Part shown: positions 53,337-62,777 of the stretch, one piece after another | Layout of the letters: the number at the start of each line of letters is the position of its first letter | How positions within the stretch are numbered: the first letter of the stretch is position 1 | Source: Halobacillus litoralis | GTDB lineage: Bacteria > Bacillota > Bacilli > Bacillales > Halobacillaceae | DNA: 64,000 nt | Direction of reading: 5' to 3' | Assembly: GCF_009856445.1 (NCBI RefSeq) | Contig: NZ_WMFA01000002.1 | Coordinates: 496,001 to 560,000, forward strand | Position numbers and translations under genes: made by a program | The notes under the pieces: generated by a model | What the model saw: the letters and a program-made list of their open reading frames with translations, nothing else | Told to the model about the DNA's origin: nothing | Database searches by the model: none

Positions 53337-54362
53337 TCAGCTGTTCCACCGCTGGAAAATAGAAAGCAGGGATCGTTCCTTTTTCTTCATGGATTCATTA
53401 CTGGAAGGAAGGTTTGAATGATCCTTGGTTTCTATTTGATTATTTTCACTGTTCGATTCATTTCTCATTATACGTGGTTTCTGTGCTTCTGCATGGTAAA
53501 TGGCCATTTGTGCAGATTCAGGTTTCATCAATTGAAATTGTATATTCGTTTTCTTTGTGGTCTTCTCTTTGTTTATTCCGACGTGGGCGGTTTCTTTATC
53601 GTTTTTTTTTGAGTTTGCCTTTATCGTTGTCTGCTGGTTGAAGTCGAACTGAGGGTTGACGTAAGTTTTTGATTTTCCAGCTTTGGCTCTCGTCGGTTTA
53701 GGAAACGATGAGGGGCCTTGGAAGCCCTGTGTATTGCCAGAGTAGTTTTGCTGGTAGGACGTATAGGGATGTTGGTGACTCATTGGCTGATGGTAATCAT
53801 TTCGTTGTGGTGAGATCCTCTTTGATTGAAGCATATTTTGAAGCTTCCGAAAATCGGAGGTTTGAACTTTTCCTTTTTGCTTCACAGGGTGTTCAGCAAC
53901 AGGGATTTCTTTCTGATGCTCAACGGTTTGCATTTGCTGCTTCAACTGCTGGATTTCCTGAGTCAAACGAGTGACTTCGTTCACTTCCTCTGCTTTTTTA
54001 GCAGACCCTTGATTATCCATGAAACGATTCATTTTCTCCATTAAATCATGAACTTGAAGACGGTCCATTTTCTCTTTAATAAAGTCGATGTCTTTTTGCA
54101 ATCCGTTCACCGTTTCCTTCACGGATTGTATTTGAGCAGCGAGTTGTTGGGATCTCTGCTCGGCGTTGTAATGGTATTCATCCATTTTCTTTAAAACTCC
54201 TTCTGTTTGATTCTTAGAATCATGAGATTCTTGTTTGATAAGAAGGTAGTCATCGATGACATTGGTTTTCTGTAGTGATTGCAGCATCTCTTTATAAAGC
54301 GACAATTTTTCCAGTTTAGATTCTAGTTCTTTTGAGTTGTTCGGACGTTTTTGATCCATCAC
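53337..54362 (-). CDS. Coiled-coil protein with basic low-complexity tail
   Basis: 341 residues. The first half (about 5-160) is heptad-rich coiled coil; the rest is rich in Gln, Asn, Ser, Lys and Tyr (YHQPMSHQHPYTSYQQNYSG), basic and probably disordered, a make-up often seen in spore coat or crust morphogenetic proteins. No family recognised. Divergent from a coat gene; a sigma-E-like promoter lies about 110 bp upstream. The JAMM gene follows directly. Confidence 0.7.
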   Translation of the reverse strand: MMDQKRPNNSKELESKLEKLSLYKEMLQSLQKTNVIDDYLLIKQESHDSKNQTEGVLKKMDEYHYNAEQRSQQLAAQIQSVKETVNGLQKDIDFIKEKMDRLQVHDLMEKMNRFMDNQGSAKKAEEVNEVTRLTQEIQQLKQQMQTVEHQKEIPVAEHPVKQKGKVQTSDFRKLQNMLQSKRISPQRNDYHQPMSHQHPYTSYQQNYSGNTQGFQGPSSFPKPTRAKAGKSKTYVNPQFDFNQQTTIKANSKKNDKETAHVGINKEKTTKKTNIQFQLMKPESAQMAIYHAEAQKPRIMRNESNSENNQIETKDHSNLPSSNESMKKKERSLLSIFQRWNS

Positions 54363-54467
54363 TCATCACCCTTTTCAAGCACATTAATATACTATTTTTG
54401 TGTTTCCAATACGTGACATATGTGCCGGTTATTTCGTAAATTCCGCAATTGTATTCGTGTACTAATC

Positions 54468-54493
54468 ATTGTATGCCTTGAAAAAAGGATTAT
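54468..54493 (-). promoter_or_regulatory. Candidate sigma-E promoter for coiled-coil/JAMM operon
   Basis: On the minus strand CATACAAT (54475-54468) is a perfect sigma-E -10; ATA lies 15 bp further upstream (54493-54491), one base shorter than the usual spacing. Leader length would be about 100 nt. Confidence 0.4.
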
Positions 54494-54602
54494 TTTAGAT
54501 TTTTCTTTTTATAAGGACAGTCACAGCCATCCATGTCCATGAATCTACTATAGGTGTTCGCACAAAATGCTAAAACGTACGAAATATCAGCATTTGCACT
54601 AG

Positions 54603-54630
54603 ACCCATCGGTACATCCGTTCATATGCTA
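54603..54630 (+). promoter_or_regulatory. Sigma-K promoter of spore coat gene
   Basis: AC (54603-54604), 17-bp spacer, CATATGCTA (54622-54630) fits AC-N16/17-CATANNNTA perfectly and is 40 bp from the start codon. Late mother-cell expression is expected. Confidence 0.65.
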
Positions 54631-54670
54631 CGAATGAAAGAAAAATCTTATTCGGAGGTGTTTGCATACC

Positions 54671-55342
54671 ATGCAAGCAAAAAATCTTACTGGGGGCCAG
54701 GAGCTCCTATGTATCAACACAGAAAAAGTTTATGATTGGATTATCAATGAAGCGACTTTCGATTTGAGTGTCGATGGACTTGAACTACCGGTCGGTCCAG
54801 ATGGGGCTCAGTTGACATGTGACGATATCGTCATCGATTCAGTAACATGTGAAGTGGAGCCTGTGGATGTCGAGGTTCTTGGCCGAGTCGATCAGGAACT
54901 TGTTGTCGATGGTACGTTGCTGACTTTGCAGCTTGTCAACATCCGTAAAAACTTTGAAGTGACCATTTCTGTTGAACTTACACCTGAATTAGGTGGAGGA
55001 ACCGTTGAGGTTGGAAGCGCTACATTCACACGCTGTGAGCAGGTCCTTCTTTGCGCACCAGAAGGAACAGACATTGATGTGGATTATACGGACTTGAGCT
55101 GCTTCGTTTGCACAGCTTCCTGTGTAGAAAACGGAACAGAAGTCGACGAGCTTGATGTTGATGTGACTGTACGTCTATGCCAAAGCATTCAGTCCACATA
55201 CGATGTCACACTTGAAATCGTAGCAGAGTTCTGCCAACCGCGTGATATTCTTCCTATCCCGCCTTGCCCGACTCCTACAATTCCACCACAATGCCCTGTA
55301 TTGTTCCCAAATGTTGATGGCGACAATGGTGATGATGCTTAA
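54671..55342 (+). CDS. Morphogenetic-type spore coat protein
   Basis: 223-residue protein resembling the BMQ_0737 family of spore coat proteins: repeated beta-rich segments with cysteines (LTCDDIVIDSVTCEVEPV, FTRCEQVLLC, CFVCTASC, RLCQ, FCQP), a proline-rich stretch (LPIPPCPTPTIPPQCP) and an acidic tail. The paired cysteines suggest disulfide cross-links in the coat. ATG 54671 has GGAGGTG 10 bp upstream. It has its own sigma-K promoter and terminator. Confidence 0.8.
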   Translation: MQAKNLTGGQELLCINTEKVYDWIINEATFDLSVDGLELPVGPDGAQLTCDDIVIDSVTCEVEPVDVEVLGRVDQELVVDGTLLTLQLVNIRKNFEVTISVELTPELGGGTVEVGSATFTRCEQVLLCAPEGTDIDVDYTDLSCFVCTASCVENGTEVDELDVDVTVRLCQSIQSTYDVTLEIVAEFCQPRDILPIPPCPTPTIPPQCPVLFPNVDGDNGDDA

Positions 55343-55358
55343 GTATTAAGCATAGATT

Positions 55359-55388
55359 AAAAGAGAGGATCTGATCCTCTCTTTTTAT
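55359..55388 (+). terminator. Terminator after coat gene
   Basis: AAGAGAGGATC/GATCCTCTCTT hairpin with T-run. Confidence 0.9.
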
Positions 55389-55467
55389 TTTTGCAAAAAA
55401 TGGTGAACCCTCAAACGGCGGGTCCTCCATTAATAGGAAGTCATGGAGACTAGAGGAGGTGGTCAAT

Positions 55468-56016
55468 GTGGAGGACAACATCTCACAATGGAAGAGGAAG
55501 AATGACCAGTATCTTCAATCCATTAAAGCGAAGATTCAAGCACTAAAAAAACACCAGGCTCCATCCACGTACTGTTATTTTACATATTCTATTCATTTTT
55601 CCCACGACCCAGCTCAAGAAAGCATGCTTATTGGAAGTTTTCATATCTATAATCATCAAATGGAACCCTTCCGTAACCCCTACATCTGTCTGAAGCTTAA
55701 AGAAGCTTCCATCCTTCGCTTTTCCGGAAAATATGTTTACAAGGACTCAACCATGAAAATGCGCATGCCGGGAGCCTGGGAAAGGATGAATGAAAAATCC
55801 GATAAAGAAGAGTTTTGGTTGAAGCCAATAGAGGTGAATCAGATAGAACCTGGCAACCTCTTATCGTTTAATAATTTCCAAATGAAATGGTCACCTCAAG
55901 AGAATTATACAGAGAGCATAAAAGGTTTTACGTATGGGGATGGATTTGAAAATGGCATCGCTTCTTTGAATCAAATTCATGTTAGTGGAACGAATGTGAG
56001 GGAGGGGGAAGGCTGA
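55468..56016 (+). CDS. Protein of unknown function, 182 aa (spore-type cluster)
   Basis: Start GTG 55468 is chosen as GGAGG lies 8 bp upstream; a GTG at 55459 overlaps it. An N-terminal helix (DNISQWKRKNDQYLQSIKAK) precedes a beta-rich middle (YFTYSIHFSHDPAQ; GSFHIYNHQMEPFRNPYICL). No known domain. One base separates it from the next frame, and three genes in a row (55468-57703) form a probable operon. Confidence 0.72.
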   Translation: MEDNISQWKRKNDQYLQSIKAKIQALKKHQAPSTYCYFTYSIHFSHDPAQESMLIGSFHIYNHQMEPFRNPYICLKLKEASILRFSGKYVYKDSTMKMRMPGAWERMNEKSDKEEFWLKPIEVNQIEPGNLLSFNNFQMKWSPQENYTESIKGFTYGDGFENGIASLNQIHVSGTNVREGEG

Positions 56017-56017
56017 G

Positions 56018-56293
56018 GTGGATGACCTGGAACTCCAAATTTTAATGAAAAAGTATCTAAAACAATGGATGGTTCGTAAATTGGGAGAAGTAAAGGAAGG
56101 CGATACAAGCAAGAGTTTCATGTTTTTGGATGGGGAGACCATTCAAATGCTATTTATAATGATGATGTTCCATCAAGGACATTCCTGGAATAAACCTGTG
56201 GCTTCCGCTCCTCTAGATGATGAAAAATGGGAGTCCCTTATGGAAGAACAAGAAAAAAAGCTCAAGGACATTCTTGATTTGTTGGAGGAGTAA
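56018..56293 (+). CDS. Protein of unknown function, 91 aa (spore-type cluster)
   Basis: GTG start with GGGGGAAGG upstream. Hydrophilic helical protein with a Met-rich centre (FLDGETIQMLFIMMMFHQG) and acidic C-terminal helix. No family recognised. It is 1 bp after the previous gene and next to the coiled-coil gene. Confidence 0.68.
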   Translation: MDDLELQILMKKYLKQWMVRKLGEVKEGDTSKSFMFLDGETIQMLFIMMMFHQGHSWNKPVASAPLDDEKWESLMEEQEKKLKDILDLLEE

Positions 56294-56320
56294 GTGGATT
56301 TGTTGATGGGAGGAATGAAA

Positions 56321-57703
56321 ATGGAAAAAGACACAATCGTTCTTCAACAGAAAATCATTCATTTTAAGTCAGAACTCGCCAAATACAAAGAGAAAGTCAA
56401 GGATTATCAGGAAAACTACCATTATGCTTTATTAAGTAAATTAAAGAAGGAAAATGCTGAACTATTGCAGGAGAATGAAGAACTGATTAAAGAAAAAGGC
56501 GTAGCCACAGAGGAAGCCCATCGCAGGATTCAAGGAATAGAATCCCAATTGTCCAATAGCCAGAAGCGTCAAGAAGCGTTACAAGAGGAAGCGGCTGTGT
56601 GGAGGGAAAAAGCGGAACGGTATCAAAAAAATTTCTCGGAGATTTCCCAACACCTTTCCTCAGCTAAAAAAGAGATCACTCAAGTCGAGTATCGGCTCCA
56701 TAAGAAAGAAAAAGAACTGGATGAGATAAAAATAGAGTGGAAAAAATCCATCCAGGAGTATGAAGAAAAAGCATCTGCACATGCGGCACGCTTGGCTGAT
56801 CTATCCGGAGAAAACCAATCGTTGAAAGAAAGCATGGAAATGATCCTTCAAGAAAAAGAAGAATTAAATGGAAAGGTCCAGGGGTTAGAGTCTCAACAAG
56901 TGGAAAGAGACAAACAAATGGATACGTACAAAAAATCCTTACATCAGGCAGAAGAAACCTATGCTGAATTGATGAATAAACAGGAGAAAGAGAAAGAAGA
57001 GTATACAAAACTGAAAGCTGCCTATGAAGATAAGGATAGAAAATTCAATAAACTCCTTGCTAAAAATGAATCGCAGGCAAGCAGGTTAAAGAATTCTTTA
57101 GAAGAAAAGTCCGAACAGCAGGCCACGATTCGACATTTAAAAAATGAGCTTGAAAAACGAAGGGCCACGAGTAAAGCGTTTGAGCAGAAATTGCCGACTT
57201 TACAAGACTCGATTCAAAAATTGAAGCAGGAAAAAGACAAATTAATGGGTCAGCAAAAAGCAAATGACCAATTGCTTCAACAGTTAAAAAAAGAAAAAGA
57301 GCAGTTCGAGACGAACAATCAGGTTTACGAAAAAGAATGTCAGCAATGGAAGAAGAAAGAGGAAGAATGGGAGCGGACGAAAGGGCAGTTAGAAAAGAAA
57401 TTATCTGCCGCCCGCTCGGAACTGGAGCAAAAAGAACAGTCTTTGCATCAATGGAAGGCTGAGAATGAAAAACTGGTGAAACTCAATCAAAAATACTTGC
57501 ATGCTTTTTCAAATGAAACAGGGGATGCTTCCGAAGATATGATAACCTTTTTAGATGAGCAAATGAAAAAGATCCTTGGTCAGACTTTCGAATACGAAGA
57601 AGAACTGGATTCGAAAATTCTATTTATGAAGTCTCTGGAGGAGAAAATTGATCAGCTGGGAAATGAAATACTCGAACTGGAAGACAAGGAGAATAAAAAG
57701 TAG
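56321..57703 (+). CDS. Long coiled-coil protein, 460 aa
   Basis: Almost wholly coiled coil from residue 5 to 450, very rich in Glu, Lys and Gln, with no globular domain or membrane segment. It could be a filament, scaffold or coat-assembly protein; weak SMC/myosin-like similarity would be due to composition only. I prefer ATG 56321 (GGGAGG 7 bp upstream) over a GTG at 56294. Last gene of its operon. Function unknown. Confidence 0.75.
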   Translation: MEKDTIVLQQKIIHFKSELAKYKEKVKDYQENYHYALLSKLKKENAELLQENEELIKEKGVATEEAHRRIQGIESQLSNSQKRQEALQEEAAVWREKAERYQKNFSEISQHLSSAKKEITQVEYRLHKKEKELDEIKIEWKKSIQEYEEKASAHAARLADLSGENQSLKESMEMILQEKEELNGKVQGLESQQVERDKQMDTYKKSLHQAEETYAELMNKQEKEKEEYTKLKAAYEDKDRKFNKLLAKNESQASRLKNSLEEKSEQQATIRHLKNELEKRRATSKAFEQKLPTLQDSIQKLKQEKDKLMGQQKANDQLLQQLKKEKEQFETNNQVYEKECQQWKKKEEEWERTKGQLEKKLSAARSELEQKEQSLHQWKAENEKLVKLNQKYLHAFSNETGDASEDMITFLDEQMKKILGQTFEYEEELDSKILFMKSLEEKIDQLGNEILELEDKENKK

Positions 57704-57709
57704 TTCAGA

Positions 57710-57745
57710 AAGCGCTTCGAATGATCATTCGAAGCGCTTCTTTTA
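57710..57745 (+). terminator. Terminator after coiled-coil gene
   Basis: A 28-bp palindrome (AGCGCTTCGAATGA and its complement, 57711-57738) followed by CTTTTATTT. Confidence 0.88.
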
Positions 57746-57831
57746 TTTCATCAGTACATAGATCGAAAATGAGAAACGATAAGAGCAGATAGGCAGTACA
57801 TGGGTGATTAGGTTTGCTCATCCATCTTTTT

Positions 57832-57857
57832 GTTTAAGAAAAGCGGGAAAAGGAAAT
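57832..57857 (+). promoter_or_regulatory. Candidate sigma-B promoter of pyruvate oxidase gene
   Basis: GTTTAA (57832-57837), 14-bp spacer, GGAAAT (57852-57857) matches the general-stress consensus GTTTAA-N12/15-GGGWAW with one mismatch. The B. subtilis homologue YdaP is a sigma-B gene. Confidence 0.5.
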
Positions 57858-57903
57858 AAGAAAGGTTATAGAAGATAATATGGAGCTTGAAAGGATGATT
57901 TGG

Positions 57904-59625
57904 ATGTTCAATAAACGAACAGGTGAAGTTATGACACAACAACTCATTAATTGGGGTGTCGATCACATATATGGTATGCCGGGAGATTCGATCAACGAGT
58001 TAATCGATGATTTAAGGAAAAGGCAGGATGAAATTGAATTCGTCCAAGTCCGCCACGAGGAAACCGGAGCCCTGTCAGCAGCTGCTTATGCTAAACTGAC
58101 AGGAAAAATCGGAGTTACAGCCGCTATCGCTGGACCTGGAGCGGTTCACTTACTTAACGGCCTTTATGATGCCAAAGCGGACAGCGCGCCTGTTCTTGCG
58201 ATTGTTGGACAAGTGCATAGTGAAGAAGTAGGGACAGGGGCATTCCAGGAAATCAACCTGGAGAGAATGTTCGATGATGTCGCGGTATTCAACCGCCGGG
58301 CAGAGACGGAAGCACAGCTCCCAGACCTGCTTGACCAGGCTATTAAAGAAGCCTACGCACATAAAGGGGTATCTGTCCTGATTGTCCCTGATGATTTATT
58401 CGCGGCCAAGCAGACAGATGAGGTCCGCCTCACTTCCGGAGATTATTATAGACCAGAAATTTTCCCTTCACAAAAACAATTAAACGAAGCAAGGCAACTT
58501 ATTGAAAAAGCAGAAAAACCGATCATTTTGGCAGGGCAGGGAACGAGAAATGCCCCGAATGAACTGATCGATTTTGCCGAGTCGATTAAAGCTCCCATTA
58601 TTTTAAGTCTGCTTGCAAAAGGAGTGATTCCTGATAATCATCCCTACTGCCTCGGACAGCATGGTCAAATCGGTACAAAGCCGGCTTACCATGCCATGAA
58701 GGAAACGGACCTGCTGATTCTCGTAGGCACACAGTTTCCATACCGTTATTTCCTGCCTGATGATGTCGCAGCCATTCAAATCGACAATAAGCCTGAAAAC
58801 CTTGGGAAGTATTATCCCATTGAAGTCGGGCTTGCTGGGGACAGTAAAGAAACAATGTCCGCTCTTGCCAAGCTTACGGCTCCTGTCGAGAAGAGAGAGT
58901 ACCTCGAATATTACCAGGAAAAAATGAATGACTGGAGAATCGCTCTTCAAGAGGAGAAAAGATCCACAGAGAACCCATTACATGCGCCTCAGGTGATGTA
59001 CGAACTTGAAAAACATATGGAACCGGGGGCTATTATCTCTGGCGACGTAGGCAACGTGACCGTATGGCTTTCCCGCTTCCTGCATCTTGTGAACCAAAAG
59101 TTCGTTTTGTCTGGCTGGTTGGCAACGATGGGAAGTGGACTTCCTGGAGCGATTGCTGCGAAAAAAGCGTATCCGGACAAGCAGGTAATCGGAGTTTCCG
59201 GTGATGGTGGATTCTCCATGGTGATGCATGATTTTGTGACGGCCGTCAAATATGAGCTGCCAATCAAGATGATCGTGCTGAACAATAGTAAAATCGGGAT
59301 GATTAAGTACGAACAAGAACAGATGGGGCATTTGAATTATGCGACAAACTTGGGAGAAGTGGACTTCGCTAAGTTTGCGGAAGCTTGTGGGGGAGAAGGC
59401 TATCGAGTGGAGTCCTTTGAAGAGCTCTCTACAAAAATGAAGCAGGCCTTCGTTTCCGAAAAACCTGTACTGATTGATGTCGTCATTGAAGACCAGGCGC
59501 CACTCCCTGGGAAGATTGATTATCAGTCAGCCGTTAACTTTTCCAAGTATATCGTCAAAGAATTTTTTGAATCCGGAAACCTCGACTTACCGGACATGAA
59601 AAAAGCATTGAAACGACTGACATAA
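57904..59625 (+). CDS. Pyruvate oxidase (YdaP/SpxB-like, ThDP enzyme)
   Basis: 573-residue thiamine-diphosphate enzyme with the usual three domains: PYR (1-175; catalytic Glu in VRHEETGALSA), central FAD-type domain (190-330) and PP domain (360-530) with GDGGFSMVMHDF as the ThDP/Mg motif. Closest in layout to B. subtilis YdaP and to pyruvate oxidases that yield acetyl phosphate or acetate. ATG 57904 has AAAGG 9 bp upstream; earlier in-frame ATGs overlap it. Monocistronic. Confidence 0.88.
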   Translation: MFNKRTGEVMTQQLINWGVDHIYGMPGDSINELIDDLRKRQDEIEFVQVRHEETGALSAAAYAKLTGKIGVTAAIAGPGAVHLLNGLYDAKADSAPVLAIVGQVHSEEVGTGAFQEINLERMFDDVAVFNRRAETEAQLPDLLDQAIKEAYAHKGVSVLIVPDDLFAAKQTDEVRLTSGDYYRPEIFPSQKQLNEARQLIEKAEKPIILAGQGTRNAPNELIDFAESIKAPIILSLLAKGVIPDNHPYCLGQHGQIGTKPAYHAMKETDLLILVGTQFPYRYFLPDDVAAIQIDNKPENLGKYYPIEVGLAGDSKETMSALAKLTAPVEKREYLEYYQEKMNDWRIALQEEKRSTENPLHAPQVMYELEKHMEPGAIISGDVGNVTVWLSRFLHLVNQKFVLSGWLATMGSGLPGAIAAKKAYPDKQVIGVSGDGGFSMVMHDFVTAVKYELPIKMIVLNNSKIGMIKYEQEQMGHLNYATNLGEVDFAKFAEACGGEGYRVESFEELSTKMKQAFVSEKPVLIDVVIEDQAPLPGKIDYQSAVNFSKYIVKEFFESGNLDLPDMKKALKRLT

Positions 59626-59629
59626 AAAG

Positions 59630-59663
59630 AAATCCCCGCTGGAAATCCAGCGGGGATTTTTTT
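59630..59663. terminator. Bidirectional terminator, pyruvate oxidase / rnjA
   Basis: AAATCCCCGCTGG/CCAGCGGGGATTT stem between convergent genes with A/T-runs on both sides. Confidence 0.9.
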
Positions 59664-59667
59664 AAGG

Positions 59668-61338
59668 TCACACTTCCATAATGATTGGAAGGATCATCGG
59701 ACGACGCTTCGTCTTTTCAAATAAGAATGGAGCAATGGTATCTGTGATTTCATTTTTGATCTCAGACCATTGAGTCGTACGACGCTCCATCACTTTTTCA
59801 ACATGGGAGCTGACGAGATTCTGTGCTTCTTTGATCAAGTCTTCTGATTCTCTCATGTAGACGAATCCACGCGAGATGATATCAGGACCTGATGCGATCT
59901 TGAATTCTTTCATGTTGATACTGACGACTACGATGACAAGACCTTCTTCAGAAAGAATTCTACGATCACGAAGGACGATGTTACCGATGTCACCAATTCC
60001 GCTTCCGTCGACATAGACAGACCCGGACGGGATTTTACCTGCGACACTTGCTTCTTCTTTACCAAGAGCAAGGACGTCACCATTATCCATGACGAAGCAG
60101 TTCTCAGGCTCGACGCCACAATCGTGACTGAGCTTCGTGTGCTCCTTAAGCATACGGTATTCCCCGTGAATCGGCATAAAGAATTTCGGTTGGATCAAAC
60201 GAAGCATCAGCTTCATTTCTTCCTGGCTACCGTGACCGGATGTGTGGATGTCATTCAATGGGCCGTGGATGACATCAGCACCGGCGCGGTAGAGTTTATT
60301 AATCGTACGGCTGACACTGATCGTGTTTCCAGGGATTGGGGAAGAAGAGAACACGACGGTATCGCCAGGTTGAATTTGAATTTGACGGTGAGTTCCGTTG
60401 GCGATACGTGACAGGGCAGCCATTGGTTCACCTTGTGAGCCTGTACAAAGGATCACGACTTCATTTGCTGGAAGTCGGTTGATCTGCTGGGCATCAATGA
60501 ATGTATCCTTAGGGGCACGGATATATCCAAGTTCCTGACCGATTCGGATGGAAGATTCCATACTTCGTCCGAAAACAGCCACTTTACGGCCTTTCTTAAC
60601 GGCAGATTCCACCACTTGTTGAAGACGGTGGATGTTTGATGCAAAGGTTGCAAAGATTAATCGACCATCATCCATACGCGAAAAGATGTCATCGATACTT
60701 TGTCCTACGATTCGTTCGGACTTAGTAAAACCAGGAACTTCTGCATTGGTACTATCGGATAATAGGGCAAGCACGCCTTCTTTACCGATTTCAGCCATCT
60801 TAGCAAGATCAGCTGGTTCTCCTACAGGGGTGAAGTCGAATTTAAAGTCCCCTGTGTGTACGACGTTTCCTGGTGGAGTTTTAACTACCACACCGTAGGA
60901 ATCAGGGATACTGTGCGTCGTACGGAAGAACGATACGGATGTTTTACGGAATTTGATGACATCGTCTTCCTGAATAGGATTCAGTTTCGCATTCCGCAAG
61001 AGACCGTGTTCATCCAACTTATTGCGGATCAGGCCGAGCGCCAGTTTGCCCGCATAAATTGGAATGTTGATTTCACGCAGCAAGTAAGGAATTCCACCAA
61101 TGTGGTCTTCGTGACCGTGCGTAATGAACAGCCCTTTGATCTTGTCTTGATTTTGGACGAGGTACGTATAATCCGGAATAACATAGTCGATACCGAGCAG
61201 CTCGTCTTCCGGGAATTTAATACCAGCGTCAATGAGGATGATTTCGTCTTGGAATTGTACTCCGTACGTGTTTTTACCAATTTCACCGAGTCCGCCAAGG
61301 GCGAATACGGCTGTCTGGTCATTTTTTACGAATTTCAT
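59668..61338 (-). CDS. rnjA: Ribonuclease J1
   Basis: 556-residue metallo-beta-lactamase/beta-CASP ribonuclease with endo- and 5' exonuclease activity, central to mRNA decay and rRNA maturation. Zinc motif [10 protein letters not shown] near residue 75; beta-CASP motifs [17 protein letters not shown] and [24 protein letters not shown]; a C-terminal dimer domain. Length equals that of the B. subtilis protein (555). Start is 3 bp after the rpoY stop; operon rpoY-rnjA is conserved. Confidence 0.97.
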   Translation of the reverse strand: MKFVKNDQTAVFALGGLGEIGKNTYGVQFQDEIILIDAGIKFPEDELLGIDYVIPDYTYLVQNQDKIKGLFITHGHEDHIGGIPYLLREINIPIYAGKLALGLIRNKLDEHGLLRNAKLNPIQEDDVIKFRKTSVSFFRTTHSIPDSYGVVVKTPPGNVVHTGDFKFDFTPVGEPADLAKMAEIGKEGVLALLSDSTNAEVPGFTKSERIVGQSIDDIFSRMDDGRLIFATFASNIHRLQQVVESAVKKGRKVAVFGRSMESSIRIGQELGYIRAPKDTFIDAQQINRLPANEVVILCTGSQGEPMAALSRIANGTHRQIQIQPGDTVVFSSSPIPGNTISVSRTINKLYRAGADVIHGPLNDIHTSGHGSQEEMKLMLRLIQPKFFMPIHGEYRMLKEHTKLSHDCGVEPENCFVMDNGDVLALGKEEASVAGKIPSGSVYVDGSGIGDIGNIVLRDRRILSEEGLVIVVVSINMKEFKIASGPDIISRGFVYMRESEDLIKEAQNLVSSHVEKVMERRTTQWSEIKNEITDTIAPFLFEKTKRRPMILPIIMEV

Positions 61339-61341
61339 AAG

Positions 61342-61551
61342 TTAAAAATTCTCCACTTTGAAATCTTCGGATTGCTTTTCATATTCAAGATGATCCTCAT
61401 CAAGCACCTGAATATATTCGATATTGAATCCTTCATTTTTTAACTTTTCACGAACTTGTCTTTCTGTTTCCGCTTCCACGTACATGCTGTCTGTACGTTC
61501 ACGGACAGGAACTTCGCTCGCCAGTTCCTGATAAAGTACTTTAAATATCAT
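61342..61551 (-). CDS. rpoY: RNA polymerase epsilon subunit RpoY (YkzG)
   Basis: 69-residue protein [20 protein letters not shown] then [15 protein letters not shown], same length as B. subtilis YkzG. It binds core RNA polymerase near the downstream channel. ATG 61551 has TAGGAG 9 bp upstream; the longer frame from 61587 is not supported. It precedes rnjA in one operon. Confidence 0.94.
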   Translation of the reverse strand: MIFKVLYQELASEVPVRERTDSMYVEAETERQVREKLKNEGFNIEYIQVLDEDHLEYEKQSEDFKVENF

Positions 61552-61677
61552 TACTCTATCGCTCCTAACTAGATATAATTTCCACATTCTTGTCCTGTCA
61601 TCATCATAGCACGATTGTTTCCTATATGGGAATGATAATGGTATGTGCGGGTGCTCGGTACACCCAAAAACAATGGT

Positions 61678-61755
61678 TTACGCGTATGTTTTTCGTTTCA
61701 TGAAATCTTTCCAACGTTTTCTAAGCTTCCTTCGTAGACGCTTCATCATCTGCAT
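61678..61755 (-). CDS. Possible 25-aa highly basic peptide
   Basis: MQMMKRLRRKLRKRWKDFMK followed by RKTYA; 13 of 25 residues are Lys/Arg. AAAGGGG is 4 bp before the first ATG (and at good distance from the ATG ATG pair at codons 3-4). It lies alone upstream of rpoY on the same strand. No family recognised; it may be a chance frame. Confidence 0.35.
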   Translation of the reverse strand: MQMMKRLRRKLRKRWKDFMKRKTYA

Positions 61756-61990
61756 CTATCCCCTTTCATACTTAAAGAAGAAAACAAAAAAACGTTAAAC
61801 CGCCCAATCCCTGTTATCTCTAGTATAATACGGTTTGTGGAAGAATGAAACATTTACATATTAGATTTTGTATATATCGTGTGTTTTTCTTCTCAAACCT
61901 ATCCACTCATGCTACAGTATAGCCAAAGAGTGGGGTATGCTATGATACATAGGAGAAATTGTACGCAGGCCGACGAGGAGGAACAAAGAA

Positions 61991-62767
61991 ATGACGAAAA
62001 AAATTGCTTTTTTTGATATTGATGGAACACTACTGGATCACGATAAAAAACTCCCGGAGAAAACAAAGGCAGCGATCCAGGCACTCAAAGATGAAGGGGT
62101 TTACTGCGCCATTGCAACCGGACGGGCTCCTTTTATGTATAAGAAGCTGAGAGAAGAACTTGGAATCGATTCCTTTGTAAGTTTCAATGGGCAGTATGTC
62201 GTTTTCGAAGGAAAAGAAATCTACACGAATCCACTGTCTGAACCAGAGCTGGAGCGCCTTCATAAGCACGCAGAGCACAATAATCATCCGATGGTCTTCA
62301 TGAACCATGAAGAAATGAAAGCTTCCGTTCCCGATCACGATCATATTGAAGAGAGCCTGGGTACGCTATATATCGAGCACCCTAGTGCTGATGCCTCTTT
62401 TTTCAAAGGGAGAAACATTTATCAGTCCCTTTTATTCTGTGAAGGTGAAGAAATCGAAGAATACAGAGAAGCTTATGATTCCTTCGATTACATCCGTTGG
62501 CATCCCGTTTCCTGCGATGTCCTTCCTAAAGGTGGTTCAAAAGCAGAAGGAATTAAAAAGATGATTGAAGCAGCAGGTCTTCATATGGAGGACACCTACG
62601 CCTTTGGCGACGGCTTGAACGATATCGAAATGATTCGTGAAGTTGGAACAGGAGTCGCGATGGGAAATGCCGTTCCTGAAACGAAAGCCGTCAGCGATTT
62701 CGTGACTAAAGATGTAGGGGAAGACGGTCTCTCCCATGCCATTTATGAACTAGGATTGTTGAAGTAA
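61991..62767 (+). CDS. ykrA: Cof-type HAD phosphatase (YkrA-like)
   Basis: 258-residue HAD hydrolase with a C2B cap. Motif I DIDGTLLDHD (nucleophile Asp9), motif II TGR, motif III Lys in KGGSKAEG, motif IV FGDGLNDIEM. Acts on small phosphorylated metabolites; the physiological substrate is unknown. GAGGAGG lies upstream. Position after rpoY-rnjA and before def is as in B. subtilis. Confidence 0.93.
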   Translation: MTKKIAFFDIDGTLLDHDKKLPEKTKAAIQALKDEGVYCAIATGRAPFMYKKLREELGIDSFVSFNGQYVVFEGKEIYTNPLSEPELERLHKHAEHNNHPMVFMNHEEMKASVPDHDHIEESLGTLYIEHPSADASFFKGRNIYQSLLFCEGEEIEEYREAYDSFDYIRWHPVSCDVLPKGGSKAEGIKKMIEAAGLHMEDTYAFGDGLNDIEMIREVGTGVAMGNAVPETKAVSDFVTKDVGEDGLSHAIYELGLLK

Positions 62768-62777
62768 CCTTTTTTCT

